This document shows, in pieces, positions 47,471-55,148 of a DNA stretch of 64,000 nt. Made by a program: the position numbers and the translations under genes. The DNA lies in the NCBI GenBank assembly GCA_905181635.1, contig CAJIYM010000003.1, positions 289,996 to 353,995 on the forward strand, in the 5' to 3' direction. Source of the stretch: an uncultured Flavobacteriales bacterium (GTDB lineage: Bacteria > Bacteroidota > Bacteroidia > Flavobacteriales > BACL11). A model generated the notes under the pieces. The model was not told where the DNA came from. It saw only the letters and a program-made list of their open reading frames with translations, and did not search any database. Every line of letters begins with the position of its first letter. Position 1 is the stretch's first letter.

Positions 47471-48250
47471 ATGACAGCTGCTGAAAAGAAAAGCAAACGC
47501 AAAGGAATTATTGGAACAATTCTGATTCATACTTTACTTATGGTTGCTTTTCTTTTTATGGGATTAAAATATCAAGACCCACCTCCTAAAGAAGAAGGAA
47601 TAAGTATCAATTTTGGATTTAGTGATGAAGGATTTGGAGAATTTGAACCAGAAAGTACTGAAGAATTAACCGAAATAGTTGAAGAAGAAATTATTGAACA
47701 ACAAATAGAAAATACAGAAGAAATCGTTACACAATCTTTTGTTGAAACTCCAGTAGTTGAAAAAATAGAAAAAAAGAAAAAGGTTGTCAAAAAAGAAGAG
47801 CAAAAGGAAGAAGTAATTGAAGAAAAGAAGCCAGAGATAAATAAAAAAGCGCTCTACCCTGGGAAAAAAGAAAACATTGAGACTTCAGAAGGTGATAAGA
47901 ATGGAGATGGCAATCAGGGTGCAATAGATGGCGATCCAAATTCCGAAGTATATGAAGGAGGTGGAATTGGGAAAAATGGAACTGCTTATCAGCTAGGTGG
48001 GAGAAAGGTGGAATTTAAGGCAAAACCAATATATAACCTACAAGTAGAAGGGAAAGTTGTAGTTATAATTACAGTTGACCGATTAGGTAATGTGGTTAAT
48101 GCAATTCCTGGAACAAAAGGCTCAACTACACTAAATAAAAAATTGTTACAAAGAGCTAAAACAGCTGCACTAAAAACTAAGTTTGACCCCAAACAAACCG
48201 CACCAACTAATCAACAAGGAAAAATTGTTTACCACTTTAGGTTAAATTAA
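47471..48250 (+). CDS. TonB-like energy transducer
   Basis: A 259-residue protein with an N-terminal membrane anchor (about 13-32). A Glu-rich then Lys/Glu-rich linker (about 45-130) would span the periplasm, and the C-terminal domain (about 185-259) has VVVIITVDRLGNVVNAIPG typical of TonB-box contact domains. It transmits energy from ExbBD to outer-membrane receptors, or works as a TolA-like protein; the position directly after exbD supports either. The folC start overlaps its stop. Confidence 0.85.
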   Translation: MTAAEKKSKRKGIIGTILIHTLLMVAFLFMGLKYQDPPPKEEGISINFGFSDEGFGEFEPESTEELTEIVEEEIIEQQIENTEEIVTQSFVETPVVEKIEKKKKVVKKEEQKEEVIEEKKPEINKKALYPGKKENIETSEGDKNGDGNQGAIDGDPNSEVYEGGGIGKNGTAYQLGGRKVEFKAKPIYNLQVEGKVVVIITVDRLGNVVNAIPGTKGSTTLNKKLLQRAKTAALKTKFDPKQTAPTNQQGKIVYHFRLN

Positions 48251-49461
48251 TGAACTACACTCAAACGCTTGACTATTTATTCAGCCGTTTGCCGATTTAT
48301 CAAAGAATAGGCGCAGCAGCTTATAAAGCTGATATTGGAAATATAGTTGCTGCAACAAAGCATTTAAAAAATCCGCATACACAATTTAAAAGCGTCCATA
48401 TTGCGGGTACAAATGGTAAAGGATCAACAGCCCATATGCTGGCCTCTATCCTACAAGAATCAGGAATAAAAGTTGGATTATACACCTCCCCTCATCTTAA
48501 AGATTTCAGAGAAAGAATAAAGATAAATGGAGAGATGATTACTCAAAAACAGGTGGTAAACTTTGTTAAGGAAAATCAAGTTATTTTTGATAAAATGAAA
48601 CTCTCATTTTTTGAGTTTACAGTTGCTATGGCATTTGATTATTTAGCCAAACAAAAAGTGGATATTGCTATAATTGAAACAGGTTTAGGTGGTAGGCTAG
48701 ACAGCACCAACATTATCCGTCCTGAGTTAGCAATAATTACAAATATAAGTTTAGACCATACAAATCTATTGGGCGATACTATTGAAAAGATTGCAATAGA
48801 AAAAGCTGGCATCATTAAAAATGAAATTCCAGTAATAATTGGTAGAAAACAAAAAGAAACAACCTCTATTTTCAAGAAAATTGCCAAAGAGAAAAATGCA
48901 AATCTCAATTATACTAGTCCAAAAAAGCACTATGTAAGTGATTTGAAAGGAGAGTATCAAAAAGAGAACATTAATACTGTAATAACAGCCATAAAGCAAT
49001 TACAAAAACAAGGTTGGGCAATAACAGAGAATGATATTGAACAAGGTTTATTAAAAACAGTAGCTAACACTAAACTACTAGCTAGATGGCAAACCTTAAG
49101 TAGAAATCCTCAAATAATCTGCGACACAGCACACAATGAGGATGGGATTAAAGAAATAGCAAAACAGTTAAGGAACTCAAAATACAAACAGCTACATATT
49201 GTTTTTGGCACAGTTAATGATAAAAATTTAGACACCATTCTATCTTACTTACCGCAAGACGCAAAATATTATTTCTGTAATGCCAATGTTTCAAGAGCAA
49301 TGAATGCAGAGGACCTAAAAAAAAAAGCAGCTAAATACAAACTTAATGGAAAAACATTCACTAGCGTGAGAGAAGCACTTAAATGCGCAAAAGAAGATGC
49401 AAATGCAGCTGATTTAATCTTTATTGGTGGTAGTACATTTGTCGTTGCTGAAGTTGTTTAA
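48250..49461 (+). CDS. folC: Bifunctional folylpolyglutamate synthase/dihydrofolate synthase
   Basis: A 403-residue Mur-like ligase that adds glutamate to folates and makes dihydrofolate. The ATP loop is HIAGTNGKGSTAHMLASIL (about 50-68). SPHLKDFRERIKING, ETGLGGRLDSTN and ICDTAHNEDGIKE are family signatures. It is the last gene of the exbB-exbD-tonB-folC run and is followed by tRNA-Val. Confidence 0.95.
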   Translation: MNYTQTLDYLFSRLPIYQRIGAAAYKADIGNIVAATKHLKNPHTQFKSVHIAGTNGKGSTAHMLASILQESGIKVGLYTSPHLKDFRERIKINGEMITQKQVVNFVKENQVIFDKMKLSFFEFTVAMAFDYLAKQKVDIAIIETGLGGRLDSTNIIRPELAIITNISLDHTNLLGDTIEKIAIEKAGIIKNEIPVIIGRKQKETTSIFKKIAKEKNANLNYTSPKKHYVSDLKGEYQKENINTVITAIKQLQKQGWAITENDIEQGLLKTVANTKLLARWQTLSRNPQIICDTAHNEDGIKEIAKQLRNSKYKQLHIVFGTVNDKNLDTILSYLPQDAKYYFCNANVSRAMNAEDLKKKAAKYKLNGKTFTSVREALKCAKEDANAADLIFIGGSTFVVAEVV

Positions 49462-49477
49462 ATAAATTTAAAAAAAC

Positions 49478-49507
49478 TTGCTCGTAATAAGAAATCGTAT
49501 ATATTTG
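49478..49507 (+). promoter_or_regulatory. Promoter of tRNA-Val
   Basis: TTG (49478-49480), a 19-base spacer and TATATTTG (49500-49507) fit the Bacteroidota promoter. The -7 box ends 12 bases before the tRNA. Confidence 0.7.
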
Positions 49508-49519
49508 CAATCCAACTCA

Positions 49520-49594
49520 GGGCGATTAACTCAGTTGGTTCAGAGTGCCTCCTTTACACGGAGGAAGTCGGGGGTTCGAGTCCCTCATTGCCCA
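49520..49594 (+). tRNA. tRNA-Val (anticodon TAC)
   Basis: The acceptor stem is GGGCGAT/ATTGCCC. The anticodon stem CCTCC/GGAGG encloses TTTACAC, giving anticodon TAC (Val). The T arm has GGGGG-TTCGAGT-CCCTC. Discriminator A is followed by an encoded CCA (49595-49597), unlike the tRNA-Glu of this window. Confidence 0.97.
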
Positions 49595-49596
49595 CC

Positions 49597-49640
49597 AAAG
49601 CGGAATCCATCTCATTATGAGTTAAGATTCCGCTTTTTTT
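49597..49640 (+). terminator. Terminator of tRNA-Val
   Basis: AAAGCGGAATC pairs with GATTCCGCTTT across an 18-base loop and is followed by a T tract. Confidence 0.88.
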
Positions 49641-49665
49641 ATTCTCATAAATACCTGAAGATATT

Positions 49666-50973
49666 TTACTTACCTAATAATAAATTTTTAAACTCATTAT
49701 AATTAGAAATTTTAGTAAATATTTTTTTCTTCAAAATTATCTTTTCAATAGATTCGGGAGGTTTTAACTTTAAATTTAGGTTCTTTTCAATATGATTTGA
49801 GAATTTTATTGGATGGGCTGTTTCAAAAAAAACACCCTTAAAATTACAATTTAAATTTAGATATTTTTTCAAGCCTAAATAACCAATTGCACCATGAGGA
49901 TCAAGAATATATTTACAATCCCTATATACTCTCTTAATAGTATTAATAGTTTGATCATCATTAAAACTAAAAGATGATAAATTATCTTTAAGTAGATTAA
50001 AATCATTGTATAATTCTTCAATTCTAATAAAGTTACTAGGACTTGACACATCCATTGCATTTGAGATTGTCTGAACTGTAGTTCTGGGATTATAAGTTTT
50101 TGTCTCTAAGTATCTAGGGATTGTATTATTAGCATTTGTACTAGCAATAATATGATCAATTGGCAATCCTAGTTTTTTAGCCATTACACCAGCACAAATA
50201 TTTCCAAAATTACCACTTGGAATACTAAAAACTAATTTTTTATCAGATTGGATAATTTGTTTGAATGCAAAAAAATAATAAAACATTTGAGGTAACCATC
50301 TTGCTATATTTATAGAATTCGCAGATGTTAAATTTAATTTGATATTTAATTCCTTATCAATAAAAGCATTTTTAACCATATTTTGACAATCATCAAAAGT
50401 ACCATTCACTCTGTATGCAGTTATATTTTTTTTATTAGTTGTAAGTTGTCTTTCCTGTATATCACTAACCATATCCTTAGGATATAAAATCACAACATTT
50501 ACCCCCTTAATATCTAAAAATCCATTGGCAACTGCAGCACCTGTATCTCCTGAAGTTGCAACAAGAACAGTAGTTATCTCACTATTTGATTGATTAAAAT
50601 AACTAAGGCAATTTGCCATAAATCGTGCTCCAACATCTTTGAAGGCAAGAGTTGGTCCATGAAAAAGCTCTAAAGTTTGTATACCCTCTTCAATTTCAAC
50701 TAGTGGAAAATCAAAATCTAAAGTATTTTTTATGATTATTTTTAAATCTTTTTCATTAATTTCATCACCAATAAATTGCCTTATTACTTCATAAGCAATA
50801 TCAGTATTTGAAATATTTTGTAAATTTTCAAAAAAAGATTTTTCTAGTTTATTAATTTGTTCTGGAAAAAATAAGCCACCATCGTCAGCTAATCCAATTT
50901 TTAATGCTGTTTCAAAATTTACACTTGATGAAATTCTATTTAAACTCCTATATAACATTCTACTTGATTTCAA
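49666..50973 (-). CDS. thrC: Threonine synthase
   Basis: A 435-residue PLP enzyme that converts O-phosphohomoserine to threonine. The PLP Lys is in FHGPTLAFKDVGARFM (about 104-119) and the phosphate-binding ATSGDTGAAVANGF (about 138-151) follows. It overlaps the end of thrB by 14 bases, giving a thrB-thrC transcript. Confidence 0.95.
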   Translation of the reverse strand: MKSSRMLYRSLNRISSSVNFETALKIGLADDGGLFFPEQINKLEKSFFENLQNISNTDIAYEVIRQFIGDEINEKDLKIIIKNTLDFDFPLVEIEEGIQTLELFHGPTLAFKDVGARFMANCLSYFNQSNSEITTVLVATSGDTGAAVANGFLDIKGVNVVILYPKDMVSDIQERQLTTNKKNITAYRVNGTFDDCQNMVKNAFIDKELNIKLNLTSANSINIARWLPQMFYYFFAFKQIIQSDKKLVFSIPSGNFGNICAGVMAKKLGLPIDHIIASTNANNTIPRYLETKTYNPRTTVQTISNAMDVSSPSNFIRIEELYNDFNLLKDNLSSFSFNDDQTINTIKRVYRDCKYILDPHGAIGYLGLKKYLNLNCNFKGVFFETAHPIKFSNHIEKNLNLKLKPPESIEKIILKKKIFTKISNYNEFKNLLLGK

Positions 50974-51889
50974 TTATTTTTATTCCTATATCATTTATTG
51001 GAGAAACATGAATATCAAATTCAATATCTATTTTATCATAAATCTCTTTCATAGATAAAGCAATATTGTTTGCTGTAGAAAAACCTTTAGAAAGAGCAAA
51101 AACAGATGGCCCCGAACCAGAGATACCACAACCTAAAGCTCCATTAGATAGACTTGTTTTTTGTAGTTCATTAAATTTTGGAATTAACTTAGATCGTAAA
51201 GGTTCAATTACATTATCCTTAATAGACCTACCAATTAATTCATAATCCTCAGTATATAGACCAGCTATAAATGACCCAATATTAGCAGATTGTTCTGTCA
51301 TTTGTTTTAGTGAAATATCTTTTTTTAAAATCGCTCTAGAATCTTTAGTTCTTACTTCTATCTGAGGATGAATAATTGTAAACACAAGCTCAGAAGGAGT
51401 AGATAACTTAAAATAATCATACGCTGAACCATCTCTTACAAAAGTAAACCCACCTAAAAGAGCCGCTGCAACATTATCAGCTATTAAGGAGCCGCACGCT
51501 ACCTTCTCACCTTCCATTGCAAACTTTATTAATTCCTTATTTGAATAAGGCTTACCAATTAATTGATTTATTGCAAAAACACTTCCAGCAGCGCTAGCTG
51601 CACTACTGCCAATACCACTACCTGGCTTTACCCCCTTATGAATTTCAATTTCAAAACCACAATTAACATCAGTTTCTTTTAATAAAGCAGAAGCAGAGAC
51701 ACCCGCTACATTTATATTAATATCTTTAGTAAGTTTTTGCCCGGTTACTTTAGTTATAACTATACCTCTCTCTCTTTTTTTTCTTACAACTATTTCATCA
51801 CCAACTTTATCAAGACAAGCTCCTAAGATATCAAATCCACATGACAGATTTGCAACAGTTGCAGGTGAGAAAACTCTAATTTCATTCAT
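50960..51889 (-). CDS. thrB: Homoserine kinase
   Basis: A 309-residue GHMP kinase that phosphorylates homoserine. The ATP motif is KPGSGIGSSAASAAGSVFAI (about 90-109); VFSPATVANLSCGFDILG opens the protein and GCGISGSGPSVFALS is the C-terminal glycine loop. In many Bacteroidota thrA (aspartokinase-homoserine dehydrogenase) precedes thrB. Here the upstream side holds repeat copy A and an unrelated gene. Confidence 0.95.
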   Translation of the reverse strand: MNEIRVFSPATVANLSCGFDILGACLDKVGDEIVVRKKRERGIVITKVTGQKLTKDININVAGVSASALLKETDVNCGFEIEIHKGVKPGSGIGSSAASAAGSVFAINQLIGKPYSNKELIKFAMEGEKVACGSLIADNVAAALLGGFTFVRDGSAYDYFKLSTPSELVFTIIHPQIEVRTKDSRAILKKDISLKQMTEQSANIGSFIAGLYTEDYELIGRSIKDNVIEPLRSKLIPKFNELQKTSLSNGALGCGISGSGPSVFALSKGFSTANNIALSMKEIYDKIDIEFDIHVSPINDIGIKIIEIK

Positions 51890-52004
51890 TGTACAAAATT
51901 GATGATAAGAATATTAATAAACTAATAATATTAAATAAAAATGTTAATTATACGTAAAGTGAGTGAATGAGTTTTTATTTTAAATAAATTAGCTCTAACT
52001 ATTC

Positions 52005-52073
52005 TTAAAAAAGTTCGAACTTAGGACCGAGAGGTCCACCAAAATAAAACCCACTCAATTGATTGGGTTTTAT
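52005..52073 (+). repeat. Intergenic array repeat, copy A
   Basis: This copy reads TTAAAAAAGTTCGAAC, then TTAGGACC-GAGA-GGTCC, then ACCA, then a hairpin (52047-52070) where AAACCCACTCAA faces TTGATTGGGTTT with one mismatched position. It is the left-most copy and lies between thrB and the reductase gene. In this orientation the terminator sits just before the reductase start, so it cannot end that gene. Confidence 0.85.
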
Positions 52074-52085
52074 TATATTTATAAA

Positions 52086-52619
52086 ATGAATAATAACTTA
52101 ATACTTTATATAGCATCATCTCAAGATGGTTTTATTTCGGGTGAATCAGATGACTTAAGTTTCTTAAAATTAGTAGAAATTGAAGGTGAAGATTATGGTT
52201 ATTTGAAATTTATAAATTCTGTAGAAGCTATACTAGTTGGAAGAAAAACATATGATAAAGTAATTTCTATGGGCTTCCCTTATCATGAAAATAAAAATGT
52301 CTATGTTATATCAAGAGATAAAAAAAAATTAGGAAAAAAGAAACTAACATTTTTTTCTAATGATATTTCAGAGCTAGTTACTCAGTTAAAGAAGTCTTCT
52401 ACTAAAAATATATATTGTGACGGAGGAGCAGAATTAGCAAAATATTTAATTAGTAAAAACCTAATTGATCAAATCATTCTTTCTGTAGTTCCTGTTGAAT
52501 TAAAAAAAGGAACATTATTATTTGAAAAAGGAATAGTCCCACAAAATTTCCAACTAAATAAAACAAATAAGTTTGAAAGCGGATTAGTACAATTTACTTA
52601 TTCAAAAATTTTAAGTTAG
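52086..52619 (+). CDS. Dihydrofolate reductase-like (RibD C-terminal domain) protein
   Basis: A 177-residue protein of the DHFR/RibD-C fold: LILYIASSQDGFISG at the start, AILVGRKTYDKVI (about 53-65) and IYCDGGAELAKYLI (about 120-133). Stand-alone members reduce NADPH-linked substrates that are mostly unknown, and it need not be a folate enzyme. The start at 52086 is preferred, since the frame open from 52059 begins inside the repeat's terminator. It is flanked on both sides by array repeats (A and B), on the strand opposite to most other array genes. Confidence 0.8.
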   Translation: MNNNLILYIASSQDGFISGESDDLSFLKLVEIEGEDYGYLKFINSVEAILVGRKTYDKVISMGFPYHENKNVYVISRDKKKLGKKKLTFFSNDISELVTQLKKSSTKNIYCDGGAELAKYLISKNLIDQIILSVVPVELKKGTLLFEKGIVPQNFQLNKTNKFESGLVQFTYSKILS

Positions 52620-52620
52620 A

Positions 52621-52682
52621 CTAAAAAAAGTTAGAAATTGGGATCGAGAGGTCCACCAAAAAGAAACCCACTCAATTGAGAG
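52621..52682 (+). repeat. Intergenic array repeat, copy B (degenerate)
   Basis: CTAAAAAAAGTTAGAAATTGG replaces the palindrome, and GGATC-GAGA-GGTCC keeps its stem through a T-G pair. ACCA and the left terminator arm AAACCCACTCAATTGAG remain but the right arm TGGGTTT is lost. It starts two bases after the reductase stop. Confidence 0.75.
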
Positions 52683-52832
52683 TTGAAGGATCATACCATG
52701 ACACTTTATATATGATTACAGCAAGCTTTAAAACTAAAATTTGCACCACTTTTTGTACTTCACATCAATCTACTAATTCAAACTTAAGTAATTAATTTAA
52801 TTTTATGATTAAAAAAAACATTCAAAAATAAT

Positions 52833-52901
52833 TTATTCAATAATTATCTTCTTTTCTACCGTTCCGGCATCATAAATATAAAAGAATGGAGTGTTTCTTC
52901 T
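52833..52901 (-). pseudogene. Orphan remnant of a T9SS-type C-terminal tail
   Basis: On the minus strand a 22-codon stretch reads RRNTPFFYIYDAGTVEKKII then IE and a stop. This is nearly identical to the tails of the esterases and LRR protein at 58-62 kb (FYIYDDGTVEKKIILE). No upstream protein is joined to it: it begins 8 bases after the stop of the barrel gene at 52910. It is therefore the leftover 3' end of a lost secreted-protein gene. Confidence 0.8.
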
Positions 52902-52909
52902 GTAAGGGG

Positions 52910-53524
52910 TTATTTTAAAATATAGCCAAATTGAAAAGCTAAAACATGATTGAAATAATAAATCTTTGGGCCTGATTCAGTAGATGAAGTGAATTGCAAA
53001 TCATTAGCCTCTAAATCAATAGGTCTTATTTTTTTAATTTGATTATAAACTGGATAATTAAATGCAAAACCTAAACCAAAATCTAAAAAGAACCTTTTAG
53101 TAAACATTGTTCTTCTGCCAAAAGATAAATTTGGACCAATTGTTAATATAGTGGAATAATCACCACCACCATATGGAGACCAAGAAGAAAAACTCTTTAT
53201 AAAATTAAACCCTAATCCAGAAGACGTATAAAAATTATATTTTATAAACTTCTTATAATTAATATTACTTCTAAACTCAGATGCATCTTGATCACCATCA
53301 AAAATATGTATTCTAGGTTTAAAATTAAACTCTATAGATTCAGAATCCGATATTTTATGATCATATCCCAAAGTGGTTCCAATAGCAGCAACTGACAAAG
53401 TCCCTACACCTTCATCTGTAAGAACTGGTGTAAACATTGGATAAATTGGAAAAAGTCGAATTGTACTATTTTGCCCAAAAATAATCATTGGAAAACAGAA
53501 TGAAATTAGTAAAAATTTTTTCAT
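52910..53524 (-). CDS. Outer membrane beta-barrel protein of unknown function
   Basis: A 204-residue protein with signal peptide MKKFLLISFCFPMIIFGQ and about eight alternating strands (for example SIEFNFKPRIHIF, FFLDFGLGFAFNY), ending AFQFGYILK. It is probably a small outer-membrane barrel; no function can be given. Its upstream -7 box is like those of the other array genes. Its 3' end abuts an orphan sorting-tail remnant, so it seems to have replaced the body of an earlier gene. Confidence 0.7.
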   Translation of the reverse strand: MKKFLLISFCFPMIIFGQNSTIRLFPIYPMFTPVLTDEGVGTLSVAAIGTTLGYDHKISDSESIEFNFKPRIHIFDGDQDASEFRSNINYKKFIKYNFYTSSGLGFNFIKSFSSWSPYGGGDYSTILTIGPNLSFGRRTMFTKRFFLDFGLGFAFNYPVYNQIKKIRPIDLEANDLQFTSSTESGPKIYYFNHVLAFQFGYILK

Positions 53525-53528
53525 AAAG

Positions 53529-53536
53529 CAAACTTA
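53529..53536 (-). promoter_or_regulatory. -7 box of the barrel-protein gene
   Basis: The minus strand reads TAAGTTTG, 4 bases before the ATG. The same box is used by the esterase next to repeat G. Confidence 0.5.
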
Positions 53537-53608
53537 CAAAAAACTATGAAGACAAAAAGTCGGGTTAGCATACAACCAACACTCTTTTCACTAGATTAAA
53601 ACCTACAC

Positions 53609-53680
53609 TTATTTCACTAAATTACAGGAAGAATTGAAAAGAGCAATTATTATTAAAAAATAGTTAAGTTGTTTTTTCAT
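53609..53680 (-). pseudogene. Truncated lipoprotein gene beside repeat C
   Basis: From an ATG at 53680 the minus strand encodes MKKQLNYFLIIIALFNSSC, a textbook lipoprotein signal peptide, then only NLVK before a stop. A -7-like TAAGTTTA (53685-53692) lies 4 bases before the ATG, at the same spacing from repeat C as functional promoters have from repeats E and G. It looks like the surviving 5' end of a deleted array gene. Confidence 0.6.
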
Positions 53681-53702
53681 TCGGTAAACTTACTTATTAA
53701 TT

Positions 53703-53739
53703 TTCTAAAAAAGTTCGAACTTAGGATCGAGAGGTCCAC
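53703..53739 (+). repeat. Intergenic array repeat, copy C (core only)
   Basis: The core TTCTAAAAAAGTTCGAAC, TTAGGATC-GAGA-GGTCC and AC is intact, but similarity stops there. The usual AAACCCACTC terminator is missing and an unrelated terminator follows. Confidence 0.8.
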
Positions 53740-53745
53740 ATATTT

Positions 53746-53783
53746 AAGCCCCTTACTCTGTTACAGAGTAAGGGGCTTTTTTT
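53746..53783. terminator. Terminator between repeat C and the ABC operon
   Basis: AAGCCCCTTACTCTG pairs perfectly (15 bp) with CAGAGTAAGGGGCTT around TTA. T-rich tracts occur on the plus side and, more weakly, the minus side. It most likely ends the minus-strand ABC-transporter operon. Confidence 0.8.
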
Positions 53784-53822
53784 GACTCTAAACAACCATA
53801 AAGACCCCTATATAAAAGTTAA

Positions 53823-55148
53823 TTACTGTATGTCGCTTCTTTTAGATTTTAACTTTTTCAAATATTCATCATAAATATTGGCGTTAACTTTTCTTTCATT
53901 CCAGCACTCGAAAGCAAGTAATTCAAGCCTATTATTTATTGCATACTGAATATCACTTCGATAGTCTTTGTAGGAATGATAATCTGTTGATGTTAAAGTA
54001 TTCCATTCATTTTGAAAATATGAGACAGGATTAAACCAATAAGAACTTGTTATAAGATTATTTTTAGAATCGTTTTGTTGCTCTATTTTATTTATTGCAT
54101 AAATATTGATTTGATTTACTAAAGCGCTCATTGTATTCCGAACTATTGTTCTGTTTATTAATGAATCTTGTCCTTGTTTTGTAGTATCTAAATCAAGATA
54201 AACACCCATAATTAAATGATGCAATTCGTCTTTTGGCAATTTAAATACGGCATAGGTATCTTTTCTATTTGCATCAAGAAAATCTGTCATGTAATTTGGT
54301 GGATACTTTAAACTTACGTATTGATGAACAGAACCTGGGATCAAAACACATAAAAGCAACCACATACTTATCATTTTAAATGCAATTGAAGTACTTGAAG
54401 AACTTGAAACAATAATAAAATAAAAAGGAAGAAGAAAAATAAAAACATACAAATTTGATAATAGAATTAAATCAAAAGCGTCACCAATTAAAATATTATT
54501 TATAAAAACAACACTAACAATTAGGACATTCACTGTTGAGAGCAAAAGAGCTGCATAAAAGATTAATCTTTGAAGAATCCAATTTTTAGAATTTCCAGTC
54601 TGTATAGCAATTAGATTATCAAATTTCAAATCTTTTTCTAATCCATTTAAATTATATGTCAAAATTATTAGTAGTAATGGCAGTATAAAAAGTATTAAAA
54701 AAGAAAAATCAATCTTTCCATTTATTAATCTTTCGTAATTAGAAATTTCTTCAACGATATCACTATCAAATGTAGAACTCCAAATAGTCACTTTTTTATA
54801 GTATCCATATTGCTCAGATTGGCCTAAGCCAAGAGGCAAAAGTGAAGATGGGTTTTTAACAACATAAATTGGAGTATATCTCAATGACCAATATGGATCT
54901 GTAACGTCTATCCAATCTTTATCTTTTGGACCTTTTTCTCCATTTTCATGCCAATTAAGAACTTGTGAAATACTTTCATCTTCCTGCTCTTGAATATTTT
55001 CAATGGTAGAAAGATGATCATTCTGTAAGTTAAAACCATTATAAATTGAATAAATACAAGCTAGCACAAAAAATAAATAAGCAACTAATTTCGCTTTAAT
55101 TTTTACAAAATGTTTGAATTCATAAAGAAATATGTTTAACATTTTCAT
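53823..55148 (-). CDS. ABC-2 type permease, DUF3526-like (second subunit)
   Basis: A protein of about 441 residues. One membrane helix lies near the N terminus, then a long periplasmic loop (about 35-150), then about five helices in the middle (IDFSFLILFILPLLLIILTY and following), and a soluble C-terminal part. The layout matches the paralogous permease encoded upstream. The start at 55148 overlaps that gene's stop in ATGA and is preferred over the in-frame ATG at 55205. With the ATPase gene it should form one exporter; the substrate is unknown. Confidence 0.78.
   Translation of the reverse strand: MKMLNIFLYEFKHFVKIKAKLVAYLFFVLACIYSIYNGFNLQNDHLSTIENIQEQEDESISQVLNWHENGEKGPKDKDWIDVTDPYWSLRYTPIYVVKNPSSLLPLGLGQSEQYGYYKKVTIWSSTFDSDIVEEISNYERLINGKIDFSFLILFILPLLLIILTYNLNGLEKDLKFDNLIAIQTGNSKNWILQRLIFYAALLLSTVNVLIVSVVFINNILIGDAFDLILLSNLYVFIFLLPFYFIIVSSSSSTSIAFKMISMWLLLCVLIPGSVHQYVSLKYPPNYMTDFLDANRKDTYAVFKLPKDELHHLIMGVYLDLDTTKQGQDSLINRTIVRNTMSALVNQINIYAINKIEQQNDSKNNLITSSYWFNPVSYFQNEWNTLTSTDYHSYKDYRSDIQYAINNRLELLAFECWNERKVNANIYDEYLKKLKSKRSDIQ

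Noticed and set aside
52684..52832. Small plus-strand frames between repeat B and the orphan tail
   Set aside because: They are under 30 codons, have no signal or motif, and the region looks like decayed DNA.
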